Source: Nepenthes gracilis
Lineage: Eukaryota > Streptophyta > Magnoliopsida > Caryophyllales > Nepenthaceae
Length of the DNA stretch: 64,000 nucleotides
Direction: 5' to 3'
Assembly (NCBI GenBank): GCA_033239525.1
Contig: BSYO01000004.1
Location: 23,660,037 to 23,724,036 of the forward strand
Of this stretch, positions 1-14,100 are shown in pieces. The stretch's first letter is position 1. Every line of letters starts with the position of its first letter. Under the pieces are notes generated by a model that made no database searches, was not told the origin of the DNA, and saw nothing but the letters and a program-made list of their open reading frames with translations. The translations under genes and the position numbers were made by a program.

Positions 1-914
1 TAACCTATTTTTGTCACATTTTAAAGAGAAATAGCACTGTGTTCTTGCATATTTGGCATGATCTTTACATGTTTGGAAAGAAATATGGACATTTCAGTCA
101 TTTTATTAAAAGTTTGAGATTTAGCAAAATATTGTAACACGAAAAAATTAGAAGGAAATAAAAGTAATATGTGGTTCAGTGAAAGAACAAATAAAATCAT
201 GGTTATGTGAAAGCACAAAAATATATAGGGGGTTAAGTGCAAACACCCCCCAAAACACCTTTTATATTATTGCATGAAAGGCAAAAAAGCATAACACTGC
301 AATTATTTCGTCCTTCCCAACTATAAAATCTACCCCCCCACCCAAAAATAAGATACCTATCCAATACAAATTCTACACATTTACTAGGATTACAATGCGC
401 CATACTACAGTAAATCTTAAAAATACAGATCAAAATTCCCCATTTCATTCTGGGAGGATGGTGACCAGACTCCAGAGCATAAAACAAGATTGCATAAGAT
501 TGACCCTAGGAGTCACAGCATCCTAAAGGTCATTCTCTAACAAGCATTGAATCCCAATGAAGGTCCTCGAAATCATTGTCCCAGTAGCTCTTTGTTGAAA
601 CATCACTAACCAGCCTGCAGCTATATCTCCTTGTCTCAAAACAGGACTTTAGATGAGAATGTAATATCTAACAAAAATAATGAGAAATGTAAATACAAGG
701 TCAGCTAAAAAATAAGTCCATTTGAACTTGGACCTTCCTAAACATCTCAGACTAAGAGAGAATGACACAAGGATCAGACTTTCATAGTCCAATGATATTT
801 GCATGCTATTAATCCTCAAGATATATATTTCATGTGCATATTTTTCATGTAAAAAATATACCATTGTATGCATCTCTTGCAGTGAAACCTATATGGAGGA
901 GAGGAACCACATAC

Positions 915-1878
915 ATGCCTGAATTTCTGGTTTCCACATTAAGGCCCATTATATCTGCAACCAATTTCCTTGCATCAGAAACATCTTGACTGGAGAGCAT
1001 GGAATTAGCAGAACCTGTGTAGCAAAAGGTCAACCATGCACAAAATTTGGTTAGTTAATCTACGAGTGACGTGGTCATCAAATTAGTAAGGGCTTGCTTT
1101 ACTTCATACTTCAGCATTTGATTTCCAGTGAAAATAGAAATATCTCTGCTTGAGAACCACATGTGCCAATCATTTTCTACATCTTATTTTTCCAAACCCT
1201 ATATTCCAGAGGGGCACCCCCAAATAAAAACAATTGAAAATAGCAAATTACCCCAAAGCCCAAAGAAGATTTTAATCCGGTTGTTGAACATTTTTGTATT
1301 TTATCCACCCCCAACACAACCTTTATGGTATTTCATCCACCCACAGCCACCGAAATTTCATCAGCAACCATGCAAATCACTTATGGACAAAATTACATTA
1401 AAAAAGTAAGTCAACTACCAAAACAAGGCAATCGGGTTTTAGGAGGGTCAGAAATCCACACGCTTGCTCAGAGGGCGTCCATTCCAAGAATCACCCTCAA
1501 ACTTAATAAAAATAATAATAATGCTGCATTAAAAATTATGAATTTGGAAACGAGACGGGATTGAGATAGAGAAAAAGGATGAACTAACCGGGCATGAGGG
1601 CATTTTCAGAAATGTAAGTTTTCTTAGCAAGAACTGGTAATAGCAACAGTGCAACAGCCCCAGCAATACAGCAAATGAAACTGGAAAGGCCCAGCAAAAA
1701 GGTACGTCAGACAGAGTACAGTTACCAGGAAATCGACTAGTTCAAATTCAAAAATATTATTACAGAGGGAAAACAATGGATACCTGAAAACTATGCGATG
1801 AGATATGAGGAAAATCCCAATTCGCACAAGGGGTCGAACCTTGGCCTTTGGTGACTCCATTTCACCCATTTTCTCCAT
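915..1878 (-). CDS. GPAA1: GPI transamidase subunit GAA1 (GPAA1), first three coding exons, partial
   Basis: GAA1 is a subunit of the ER-membrane GPI transamidase, which attaches GPI anchors to proteins. Exons on the minus strand are 1784-1878, 1589-1680 and 915-1014. They have GT donors and AG acceptors, and the phases join exactly. The joined frame starts MEKMGEMESPKAKVRPLVRI, runs through a first hydrophobic membrane helix (about residues 20-48, ending LLLLPVLAKK), then TYISENALMPGSANSMLSSQ, a signature stretch of plant GAA1 N termini. The third exon ends in phase 2 at a GTATGT donor. No further exon is recognisable down to position 1, so the next one is probably off the left edge beyond an intron of more than 914 bp. 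The start is the first in-frame ATG. Identity rests on remembered family conservation; the N-terminal helix and this motif make it fairly secure. Confidence 0.88.
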
Positions 1879-2470
1879 GATACTGGGATACCCTTTTTCC
1901 CTCGTCCAGTGCTCGCTACCCGTTTACCTCGAATGACCGTTTTCCCCTTTGCTTCGTTAGGGTTATCTATTTTATACCCCTTCTCTTTGTTCAATATATT
2001 CTTGACATTATTGCACACTTTAATAATTATTTAATCAATTCATTTAGGACATTGTTGATTTGAAAAACCTTCCTCGCTGCCGCTCAATACCATTGGGGGA
2101 GATAAACCTATTTCCGATTACTAACTTCGTAACTGACTATTTCACACTCAGGCCGCTTTTTGGCTGGTACTTCGACGATTCCTGTCGTCAATCAACCTCT
2201 TTCCAAACTATACAGTGCTTGTTTTGAGGTGGTTACTCGCGAATCTCTCTCCTCGGCCGCTGACCTAGGCGCTCCATTTTTGACCGACTTTAGTGGTTGG
2301 CAGTAAATGGCTCTGCGTCCGTGTTGGGGTTTGCACAGATTCGCCAACTGGACCTCCTTTGAGAGTCCTTCCTCCGTGCTTCGCGGCTGCCGTTCTTGTT
2401 CCTCCGAGTTGATTTCGTCGCCGACGGCCGAAGCAGTTTCAGCAGTTCAGCCCTAGTTCAGAGTGCGCCA
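1879..2470 (-). promoter_or_regulatory. Presumed promoter and 5' leader region of GAA1
   Basis: This block upstream of the GAA1 start codon is clearly richer in G+C than the DNA to its right, especially 2060-2470, and has several CpG dinucleotides. Neither strand holds a long open frame or a protein I recognise. Position next to a housekeeping-type gene suggests leader plus core promoter. I cannot fix a transcription start. An old transposon fragment is an alternative for 2060-2470. Confidence 0.4.
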
Positions 2471-4750
2471 AATATAAAGAGTCTCTTCTGCTCCAATATG
2501 ACCTAAATTTAGGCCGATCTAAATTTTAAATTAATAATAATAATATTTATATATCATTTTATATACTTATTTATATTATAAATATAAATTTTATTTTAAT
2601 TTTTTTCAAAATTTTATTTTTTTATATTAATTTTAATATAAATAGATATATAAATATTATTTTTCTTAAATTAAATATTAAAAAAAAATAAAATAATTGG
2701 CCCATCCATCACGAATTTTATTGTTTGTAAATATATCTATTTTTTTTTAAAAAAATTGTTTTGTAGGTAAATAATAACTTTTAATAAATATTATTTTTTT
2801 ATGCGTTTAAATGGTTTGTGACTTAAAATAAGGTTATCTTGCATTCGACCATGTTGAAGCAAACAACCTTAAATTAAGGTTTGTGACTTAAATGGTTTTT
2901 GTGACATAAATATTATTTTTTATTTTCAATATTTTTTTATTTTTTTATTTTTTGAGTTTTATTAAAAATTATATTTATTTATTTTTATCAAAAATATAAA
3001 CAATTTAACAAATTAATATTAGTTGATAGTTATTTAAATTTTTTAAATTATCTACCATATAATAAAAATTATTACTTAAAAAATTACTAGATAAATTTAT
3101 CAATTATATTCCTTTTTAATAAACTAATAAATCAAACTTATTTGATTATAATTTGATTTAAAATCACCAAAAATCTTAAAAGTTTATATATTGTATAATA
3201 AAAATTATATATTGAATGGAATTATTAATTATGATCTATAATATACAAAATATATATTTATATATTTTATATATATAATATGCATATTTAATATTTAATC
3301 ATTAACTATTACGTCATTAGAAATATGAGTTCAGCTCATTTATGTTAAATTTAATAAATTATTAAATCAAATTTAAATTTATTCTTATTACTATAAAATT
3401 AATTATTTTCATCTAAATTTGCTAATATATAATTTTTATTACCTCACTTATATTTAATTATCACTAAATCAAATATATATATTAATAACATATTACTTTT
3501 AATAAAAAGGCAATCTTTTAAATTATTATAATATAATTAGTTAAATTTTTATTAAATTAATAATACATGTTTTTTTAATAATAAAAAATATTAAATAATA
3601 ACTTAAATATCATCATTATCAAAAAATATAAATATTCATTAAAATTTTATATTTTTAGTTTTTACACCAAAAATTATATTTTTAAATGTGTTGTTGTAAT
3701 TTACATCAATTTACTAATTTTTATAAAATTATTAATTCAAATAAAAATTTAAAAATATAAATAATTTTGGTTATAGATTGGATCATAATTTTAATATTTA
3801 TCAAATACACATATTTATCTTTAATGAACTTATAAAATAATGCTTTCATTATTTATACATTTTAAAATTTTATTGCATAAGTAAAATTTTAAAAACTACA
3901 AAAAAAAAATTGTGTGTTACATTCAGTAAAAATGTTCTAAAAAATATCATTTGGATACTGAATTTTTAAAATTTTAGTTCATAATTTAAAAAAATTAAAA
4001 ACTTATTCTCTTACCATTTTAAATAAAAAAATAGACAGATTTAAATATATTTTTAAAATTTTTAATTTTTTTCAATAATATTTTTAAAAAACATGCCTAA
4101 TTTTTTTCATAATTTTTCTATTATGTGATAATATAATCATATGAATCCTATCATTTTAATAAATGTCTTATTTTGATTGTAGAAAATGTTTGACTTAACA
4201 AATAAGCATAATTATTATTAATATTAATGATTAATTAAATGGTTAAACATTCACAAAGTATTTAAAATGGAGGCCAAAGATTAATCACAATTAAATAAAA
4301 TTTATATTATTAGTAGTTTGTTACATAAATTATTATTCAAAATTATAATTTATACATTAATATATAATGTGAATGTTTTTATATTTTGGATTTTACTTTC
4401 TGTTCTTCCTCTTCCCCCTACCCTCTTCCTCCTCCTCTGTATCAAGGTGGATTGGTAGATGGCAGTGGGGAGGACATGAACGCAGCGGCGGTGGAATGGT
4501 TGCAATTGTGGTGGTGCCATGGCGGTGACTGAAGCCAGTAATTGTAGGGGAAAGGACGGCAGGGCTTGATTGTTGGTGGATAGCAGCTGTGCTTCTTGAC
4601 CAACACCAAACACAAGGAGACAACAATGGAGACTTTTATCTTCACCACCTCCCTTAATTCTGTCATACCAACCTCGTCAAATATCCAATTCTCCGCCAAA
4701 CAAGGATGAACACACACTACTGATCGGTCCAACGGTCCACTTGAGAAATT
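2471..4750. other. AT-rich intergenic DNA with no recognisable gene
   Basis: From 2471 to about 4370 the sequence is extremely AT-rich, with long A/T runs and no coding signal. From 4380 to 4740 the composition becomes ordinary and short overlapping minus-strand frames appear. They are rich in His, Pro and Ser and match no family I know, so I treat them as chance frames. The block separates the GAA1 upstream region from the 3' end of the proton ATPase gene. Confidence 0.6.
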
Positions 4751-4768
4751 TCACACCGTATAAGGTGC

Positions 4769-5117
4769 TTTATTACAACTGAATTTGTCAAGCAATTACA
4801 CAGATCTCTACAAAGCAGAAACAGAGAATTGAAAAGGGCTCAACAGATAACCCTAAAATCAATCAGAAAATTTTCAACAATGCTACAAAGTGGCATGCGT
4901 TATTAACAAAACGCCCTGTACTAGACATGCTTATTCGTAACCTCTGGAATCAAAATAATCTGCAAAAATTTTGACATCAAGAAAACAATTCTTCTATCTC
5001 ATTTGCAAAAAATCTATTGTTCTTCCTGTTAAGGCACACTCAACTACCGCATCAACAACACGGCATGCCTCATTTTCTCAGGAAAATTTTGCACTGGGCA
5101 ATCTTCATGCAATGGCT
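4769..5117 (-). other. Probable 3' UTR of the proton ATPase gene with AATAAA signal
   Basis: Directly downstream of the stop codon of the terminal ATPase exon (5118-5120) there is about 350 nt without coding sequence. It ends near a canonical AATAAA poly(A) signal on the minus strand (plus-strand TTTATT, 4769-4774). Cleavage would fall a little to the left of this. The length is normal for plant proton ATPase mRNAs. This is inferred from sequence only. Confidence 0.5.
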
Positions 5118-8100
5118 TCATATTGTTCGAGATGTTTGAATCATACTCACATCCAAATTCTTCAACCTTACGACCGATTCAACATGTCCTCTCAATGTGT
5201 ATTGCTCACCTAGCCTGCAAAGTAGAGACGGCATGAAGAGAAAGCTTTACTCGAGACAAGAAGATCTCAAGGAAAGAAGAAGCAACAAATACTGTTGAGT
5301 GTAAGATTTTCCATCAAAGGGTAACGTTATAATCCATTGTAATCATTTTAATGGTTAAAATTATCTTAAAATCTACAAATTATCAGAGCATAATCTTTTA
5401 TTATATTGTATTAATATTACCTTTCCATATTATGAAAATATTTTACCATTTTAGTGATGTGACATTACCTTTCATATTATAAAAATATTTGTCAATCATT
5501 AACGAAAAAAAAACCTAATATTTAAAATAATCACAACAAATGCTTACATTTAAGTACCCACTGAATTGATGCTTTATAAAGATAAATATGTTTGCTTCCG
5601 TGAATATTTTAACTCGGATCCTTGTGGGTCATATGCAGTTTCAACAAAAGTAATAGCCCAATAAACTCAAAATAGGGATCTTTACACAAATAAAAATTTC
5701 ATAATGTTTAATTTTAGAAAAATTATATATATATATATATAAAGGTATTTCTTATGTTTGATTTACAAGAAACATTATAAGCAAGTTCTGAAAAATGTAA
5801 AAAGGAATAGTAATTATCAAGACTTAAAGAAAGATTTCCTGGTGGCACAATATAAAAAGAAAAATTACAGCTTATGTGGAAAAATACTTAATCTATTAAC
5901 ATTAAAAGGCTAAGTATAAGAAACCATTGTGTCTTTTGCAACATGTGTCGACCCCTAGCTGAAAGTGAAAATATATAATGATGAATTTTGTTATGCGATT
6001 GTTAAGGACATTGATGAATCATGATGCTATTTTGGGTGTTTGTAGATTAGCTAATCAAGTCAGCTCACTTTACTGCAGTACAAATGATATTCTTAAGTGA
6101 CCGTTAATAAAACTTCACAAGATACCTTCTATTGTGTCAAATCGAGACTCAAGGTTTATCTCTAGATTTTGAAAAAAAATTGTATAAGGAGTTTGGTACA
6201 ACTTTAAAATTTAGAATAATTTATTATCCCTAAACGGATCGATAGTCGGACCGAACGATCCAAATTTTGGAAGATATGTTGAGGGTTTCAGTATTGAAAA
6301 TGAAAGGGAACTGGCAGGATTATTTACCCTTGGCTGAGTTTGTTTACAACAATAGTTATTAAACAAATATCAGCATGACTCTATTTGAAACAATTTATGA
6401 GAGGAAATGTCATTCCCAATTCATTAGAAAGAAATCGGAGAAATGAGATTCTTTGGACCAAAAGTTATTCAGGAAATATTAGATAAGATTTATTTTATTT
6501 AAGATAAACTAAAAGTTGCTCAGAACAAGCAAAAAAATTATGCGGACCATAGAAGGTTAGAGTTGAGCATTGATATCAGTGATCACATGTTTTTAAAGAT
6601 ACTTCCATCGAAGGAAGTCTCACAATTTGGGTTTAAGGAAAACTAAAGACGAGATTTATAGGCCTTTTAAGATTTTAGGAAAAATTGGAAAGGTGGCATA
6701 TCAATTGGCTCTACATTCCTAATGTTTTTCATACATGTCCACAACCTCTTGCATATCATTGACCGTGAACCGTTAAAGATTAATGAAGATTTATTATACA
6801 TTGAAAAACTAGTTCAGTTTTTGAGAAAAAAAGATCAAGTATTTCACACCAAGGTGATTCCACTAGTAAAGATTTTATGGAGAGATAATTCTTTTAAAAA
6901 AGCCACCTGGGAGAGGAAAGACAAAATCCAAGAGAAATATCCATATTAATTTTCACATTGAGGTACATGGAATTTTAAGAACAAAATTTTTATAAGGAGA
7001 TGACAAATGTAAAGTATAGATCCCAAAATATTTTTTTAGTAATAATTAATTAAATTAAGCTGATAAATTATAGATATTAATTGAGATTTTGTATAAAATT
7101 AAGTTTCAAAACGGAATAATTTAGGCCGAGTGGCGCCTAACTTATACCTGAACTACGCTCAAACATATTTTGGACAGTAAAGACATGTTTAAGGGACACC
7201 TCTAGGGAACTCATATACATTTTAGGTTAATTGGTTACACCTAATGCGTGCTCAATCGTTGATGAACATATTTGGGATAAAATGTTGGCGCCTGATGCAT
7301 ATTTGATGAATGCTCGTAAGCGGTATAAATTGTACCTTAGCGCTTGATTTGCGTCTGACCAATGTATATGCACCCGTTTTCTATAAATCGGCCCATTAGC
7401 CAATTTTGGTCATTTTTGCTATGATCTTAAGAGAAGATGGAGAAGAGATGAGAGAAATAGAGAAGAAAATAGATGAGAAAGAAAAATCTAAGAAAAATCA
7501 ATGATCTTTTGTTAGATTAAAGTGAAGGCATGTTCCTGTCTTTTTTTGATCTTTTTGAATATTTTTTATTCCAAATATTCATACATGTGTTATTTTTATA
7601 GTTAAACTATTTATGCTCCCATTTCATATAATTTTATGAAATACATGTTTTAAATCATGCATATTATATTTAAATGCTAAATTTGTACAACAATGCTCAC
7701 ATATGTCTTAAATTTGTGTCTAATATTTTTACATGTCTTTAACTTTTGCATATGTACTTCTACATACTTTGAATTTTCATATATCTGTTTATGCATGTTT
7801 TGTATTTGAAAGAAATTGACGATATTATACCAACTAGGCTGATTTTGTTGAAATTTTTGCAATAACCATCTCTTCATATTTATAAATTGTACAATTTAGT
7901 TCCTGCATGTATTTAAAATGCATACTAAAGTTTCTGCATGATATATATTTCACTGCATCTCTAATATTTGGCAAAATATGAATAAAAACTCAACATAAGT
8001 TTTGATAATAAGGGTTTTTTTTTTTTTTTTGACATGAGCAAATCTAAAAATATGTTTATATTTGAGTAGAATTTTTAGTTGACTAAATATGAACCATTAT

Positions 8101-11100
8101 AGAATATTAACATAATATATTCAAATATGTCATAATATATTATTAGTAAATCAAAAATTAAATCTATCATCTGTGTGTTAGAAAAACAATTATATGTAGA
8201 CGGTCCTTCTACAAATTTTAAATAGTAACGTATAGTCTTTAATTATATGAAATAATTATAATCCGAATTTCAATACTCACAATTTGTTGATAAAATCATT
8301 ACCAATCCTTGTTCTTTTTTCATGTATTAGTATAATTTAAACATGTTTTATGTATTTACACAATTCGGAGTGCTTGACATTGAAAATACAGATTTGAGCA
8401 TGATTATGTATTTGAACAATTTGGTATAATTGACCATCAGTTTTGGATTATGCATGATATATTTTACAATGTGATGCTATCAACTTTTTTAATTTTAGAT
8501 CATGTCATTATCTAATATATTTATTTGATATATGTTTACATATGAAAGTTATATATATTTTATCGAACAATTGGCTTACTTTTATCTTTATTTTACTAAC
8601 ATTTTAAATTAGAGGGTTCAAACAAACTTTTGAAGGAAGGTTGTTCAATGATTAGTTTTTTAGGGTGTTAGAGCATTTTTGATGTATTAATTCAAAAGTA
8701 AACTATAGTTAAATTGTTAAACTCAGTTAAATCGATTTATGCTATAATTTTGGATGTGGCAATAATTAAGTCTAATTTTCTAAATTTTTAGAAGTCACTT
8801 TGATACTCTAATTTTAATTAAGATGATTTCTCCTTATGTAAGAATTTGAGGTCAAGTAATTATCGATATTCAATGCCGCATTCAGTATGGTTTTTAGGTC
8901 CTATGATTGAATGATTTTATAATGTTATTTTGGGTTATTTAATGGTATTTGATTCACATGTTTGCATCCTGGTGTCAATTCGAGCTAAAAATCGGGTGGA
9001 ATAAACAATTAAGTTTTGATTATTAACGAATGAAATTCGATTTAAGTTATTTATAGATTAAGAAATTAATGTATATAATTTTGGGTTTGGGGACGTGGTA
9101 GGGAAGTTTTGAAAAATACTTGGACAAGTTCAACAGGGATTTGATGCAAATATCTGCACCTGATGAGAAGATTAAGAATAAAGGTACGATGTTAGCGTTA
9201 CTAGATTCTTTGCTGACCTCGTATGATCATATTGTTACGAAACTACTGTTAGAAAAAGACATATTCAACTTTGATGAGTTCATCACTTTCTTACTTATAA
9301 ACAATTTTAGATTGAAAGGAAGTAACGAGGTTTTAGGAGGGCCAAGTACCTTAGTGTCCATTAGCGATCAAGGGTATGGGAGATCGAAGAACCAATGCAG
9401 TAAGTCGGAGAGGAATAACAGTCTATCCAAATTTAAGGACATTAAATGCTTTTATTATGACAAGAAAAGTCACATGAAGCGGAATTGCTTCAAGACGAAA
9501 CAAGACAATAAGGACAATAGTGAGTGCCACGAGAGGAACGATCATGAGAATAATGATCAGGTTTCTATTACTACCGCAAAGGCCTTTTTAGTCATCTACG
9601 CAAAGAAAATACGAAGCTTTACGAGCCTTGAGACGAGTTGGGTGATGAATAGCAAATCCTCACACCATACAATATCAAGGAAGTTTCTCATCACCTCTTA
9701 TATACTTAGGGGCTATAGGATATTAAAGATGGGTAATAATCGTTTATCGAGATTGGTGGCATTGGGGACATTAGCTTACGAACAAGCAATGGGACAAAAC
9801 TCGTATTAAGGGGCGTACGACATGTTTTGGACATCCGAATGAATTTTATTTCAATCAGGAATCTAGACGGATGAAGTTGGGCAATGGCCAATAGAAGCTC
9901 ACTAAAGGCACGTCGGTGTGGCAAGGGGGAGCAAACAATCAAGTTAATACTTGATGGAGGTTTCACTGCCAAAGCCAATACCAAGGTAACCAACGACCGG
10001 TTTGGTTAAGGTTGTGGGAGAAGGCCGAGAGGAGTGTAAAGAAGCGCAACTCTACCATGGAGAAGACGGTAAAGGAGAGTCGCAACACTCCAAGTTCAAT
10101 GGGGTGAAAGAGGGTGTCGTTCAAGTTTGAGGAGGCCGACGCTAGAATCTCTGTGGAGGGAAAGTTGCTAGAGGGTCAGCGAGGCAAGAGGTTCCCACAA
10201 GGTTGTGAAAAAAATTTTATTAGGCTTTAAGTCACTTCCTTATGAATTATATACTTAATAGACGGGTCATCTGAAGAATGTGAGACTCACTCAAGCAAGG
10301 CTGTCATGCAAGGGTTAAGTGATGTTAGTACAAGGATTGTTCAAGCAATGGAATTTATTGAAAATTCATACGATGTTTGTTTAAGCGAAAGTCAGACTAC
10401 TAAATACAATGGGCATTGCTCATGTGCAACCAATAGGTGCTCGTACGCGAGTAAACAGAATGGGTGCCATGCAGGCCGCAAGAATGCTAGCTTTAATTAT
10501 AAAAATTCTGTGTGATTTTTTAGGCCAAAAGAGCATATCATTTTCAATACAAAAGCACTACACAAAGAGACAAAAGAGAGAAAAGATTAGGGAGGAAGGG
10601 TTTCATCATCCAATTAAGGTCGAATTAAGGTTCCATTCTTTGCTAAACTTAGTTATGTTGCTTGCGTTTGTTTCTAAAATGTATTTCCGCTTTGATTGCC
10701 TATTATATCAGTATATTCTTCTCTAATAAGTTGAAAGGTGAATTGAGAGTTGAGTACAACCATTATTTATTTCAGTTGTAGTGAAAAAATCTTAGAAGGG
10801 GCTATATTTATAACAGATCACTTAAATAGTGAATTTATCCGGAGTTTATCTTATCATTTTTCTCTTAGTTGAAAAAAAAGTTCACGTTAAATATTATTTT
10901 ACAACCTATGTGCTTAATTGCATGATTTATTTTTTGTACTTTCACTATGTTTGATGGCTGACAATTGATAAGAGATTTAGAGATTATTTCCTCTGTTGGT
11001 TATGTACATGTTTTTGTTCCTAGGAGATCCCAACACAAACTTCGTCTTTTAAAGCAGAATTATTGACGAACTTGCCAAAACGAATGCTTGTAAGACCATT

Positions 11101-14100
11101 TTGAGGACAGGTGTTTGCAAGAGTTATTATGAAGATAGGATGTGTCGCTAAAAGATTATTTCTGTTATTTAAATGCGTGACCTTTCAATTACAATAAACT
11201 CTCCCTCACCCATTTTGAAAAGCATGATGTGAAATATGTACCAAATGAGGTAAAACTAAGTAAAATCGTCTATTTTACCTGGCTATCTCAGCACGCCGCC
11301 TGGCCTGTTCAGCAATTAGAGAAGTCCTCTTTCCATTGAAATCCAAGTCAGTTGATGACAAGCCTCGTAAAGTCCTCTGAGAAAGCACCCACTTCGCCTC
11401 CCGATCCTCCTTCCCAAAATCTTTCTTAGAAGTGAATGCAGTCTACAGAAAAACCAAAAAAAGACATCATGATCAAATAAAATCAATACCAGAGAGGAAT
11501 TTGATCAAGAAGTTAGCATATAATTGAAGCTGCACAAACCTTTCTGTCGAAGAGAAGATTCCAGGCATCACCGCTTAGTGCATAGCGAACTGTGAACTTG
11601 ATAATATCAAGAGGGATATAGAAGATCAAACTATACAACCAAATAACACCAGCCCAGCCCCATCCGATTCCGCTTATTGAAGCAAAGCTTATTTTTGCAT
11701 AAACAGCAATTAGGGTAGCCACCTATATTCCATGATGAGAGACACTGCAATTAGAGGAGTTCTGGATAATCTAATTTGGCGTTAACAACAGATCCAAAAT
11801 GGCCCGATGCTTCCTTAGATCATACGCATAGCAGGAGCTTCGTGTATTGGGCTACCCCAAAAATGTTTAGGATGTTGACATGGAATAGGACCACGTTTAG
11901 TCCCCATCATAGGTCGAGATACCCCATGGCCCAAAATATGGCTCCAAGCGATTAGAGCATGGGTGAAGATATTAGTATCAATATGAGACGATATGCATTA
12001 GCATTTGACATCGTGAATGCAAATATATATATATTATAATCATATCAAAAGTGAGTTATAACTAAAATTTGATCATATTTAATCATCCATTTACCTATTT
12101 GAAGTGTTTTAGTTAATTTTATCAAAATTAATCTTTATATCCTTCTGAGTCATTGAAAACACTCTAATGCATTTGATTTTATACATTTTTACATCTTGTA
12201 GATAAAGGATTTTTAGAAGCTTTAGGTATATTTCAAACATATGGATATAAATTTCAATAGCGGAGGAATGCAAAGAAAAATAACTAGTACATATACGCAG
12301 ACACCAATATATTATGATATATCACCCATATAGTGGCATATTGGTATTAGGGCTTTTTGATTCCGATATATCTTAACTGATATTTTTAACAACAGCCTTG
12401 CATATGCAATTCCCTTAGACTAGGTCCCATCTAACCTGCACTGATGAAAAAAGGTATATAAATTGAAACTTCTTCTACAATTGGTGATTGTTGGCTTAAG
12501 CCTGCCTTATCCGAGCTTTAATCTGCTCTACATGTCTAAGGTAAACTTTTACCCAGTTGTCGGCAAAATCCCCAGGGATTCAAAAGAGAAAAGGCAAAAT
12601 AGAAACACAGCCATCTAGAGCTAGAAAAGTGCTTATGTTTTACCAGCTGAGCCACCACAAAAGCACACATTAAAAGAACTCCTGGCCTCTCTGTGAATGA
12701 CCAGCTGTAACTGCGAGTGACGAAAATAAGAGCCTGGCTTATGATGCTGACTTGCAGATACAGAGCTGATGAAATTTCCTCTGTACTGCTCGATAAAGAC
12801 TTCACACCAAAATGGCTCTGCACCAGTTCAATGAATCATATGAGTTCTTTCCACAAAGTGAAACTTAAAGGTTGAAGGAGAATCTATTATGCATTGCCGA
12901 CACCTCAAAGAAATCAGTGTCATTTGCGGCCCAGTAAAACAATACAGTCACCAAAGCAAGGTAAGTGCCAATGACAATGCCAGTTGCAAATATCTCATTC
13001 AGTTTCCAGCTGTCGGGTCTTGGGGAAGGTTTAACCCTATCTGTTGAAATAGTCATGATGGTTCCTGCAGATCAAGTTACATATTTTGTGATTGCATGCC
13101 ATTTTACAAGAATCTACTCCACAATATGGCCAAATATTAAGGACTTTCCAAGTCAGTACAAAAAAGAGATATCAAATATTGAAATTTGAATCGTCAAATG
13201 TCCTACTACCCGAAGAAAGCAAGATAGCTTTATGTAGGAAGAAAAGGAAGGTGCATCTATGGAATGAAATATTTGTCAATATACAAAATATCAGCCAATA
13301 TATATAAGTATAGGGCTTATCAATAGTGCAAGAATATCATGCTATATTTCCGATTCAATGACATATTGCCATATATCATTTCATATTCAAAATATGGGCT
13401 AATACACCCAATATAGCTGATATATCGGCCAGATTTTCTCCTAAATTCACTTTGTTCTGCTTCACAAAAAAGTTTTGCGGCCAATACCGATATGCATTAC
13501 ACGATACAGCCATAGCTAGTACTAATACCAATACTAATATTTTCATCTATGGGTGCATCGTTATTGAAGAGGAAAGATGTGGGAATGGGAAGAATTGAAG
13601 AAGGGAATGGCTGGAAAAAAGTGAATAGAATTTGCTAATAATATACTAACATGAATTCTGAACAACCTCACTCATGTTGAGCATTACCATCATTCAATAT
13701 TGCTATAATCAGTACCATGAAGGGTGGGAAGTCATATTCCCAAATTAGAGCCAGGAGCATGAAACCCAGCTGAGACAAGGAAAATAACATTTTCATTAGC
13801 TTTTATGTTTGAGCACTATATAAACTCGGAAGTTTGTAAGCATGTTAGTAAACAAATCATTCGAGAAGGAAATTCTTTTCCATAACTTACCACTATACGG
13901 ATAGTTATAGAGACTGCATATATCTGCAATTCCATTTGAACAAGAATAGAATAATTATTCACACACAAATAAGGCAAGAAAATCTTATTGTCTTGAATTG
14001 CTGAAAATGGTACTCAACTGTATAGTTTTTCATTCTTTGAAATATAGCTCGGCTCGTCAAGACCGCACTCACAATCACACTTAAGCCAGGCTCTGTTAAA

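Noticed and set aside
1128..1564. Plus-strand frames of 93 and 79 codons
   Set aside because: They lie in the GAA1 intron between 1014 and 1589, on the other strand, with no family match.
2040..2470. GC-rich block as a third solo LTR
   Set aside because: Unlike the blocks at 46.2 and 53.1 kb, I could not find matched TG...CA ends with a target-site duplication, so it is left as presumed GAA1 upstream region.
4350..4732. Three overlapping minus-strand frames of 77-96 codons
   Set aside because: They overlap in different frames, match no family, and lie past a plausible poly(A) signal of the ATPase gene.
10200..11278. First impression that the ATPase gene is truncated because no last exon follows 11279
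   Set aside because: A terminal exon with correct phase, acceptor and stop was found at 5118-5214, so the gene is complete across a long intron.
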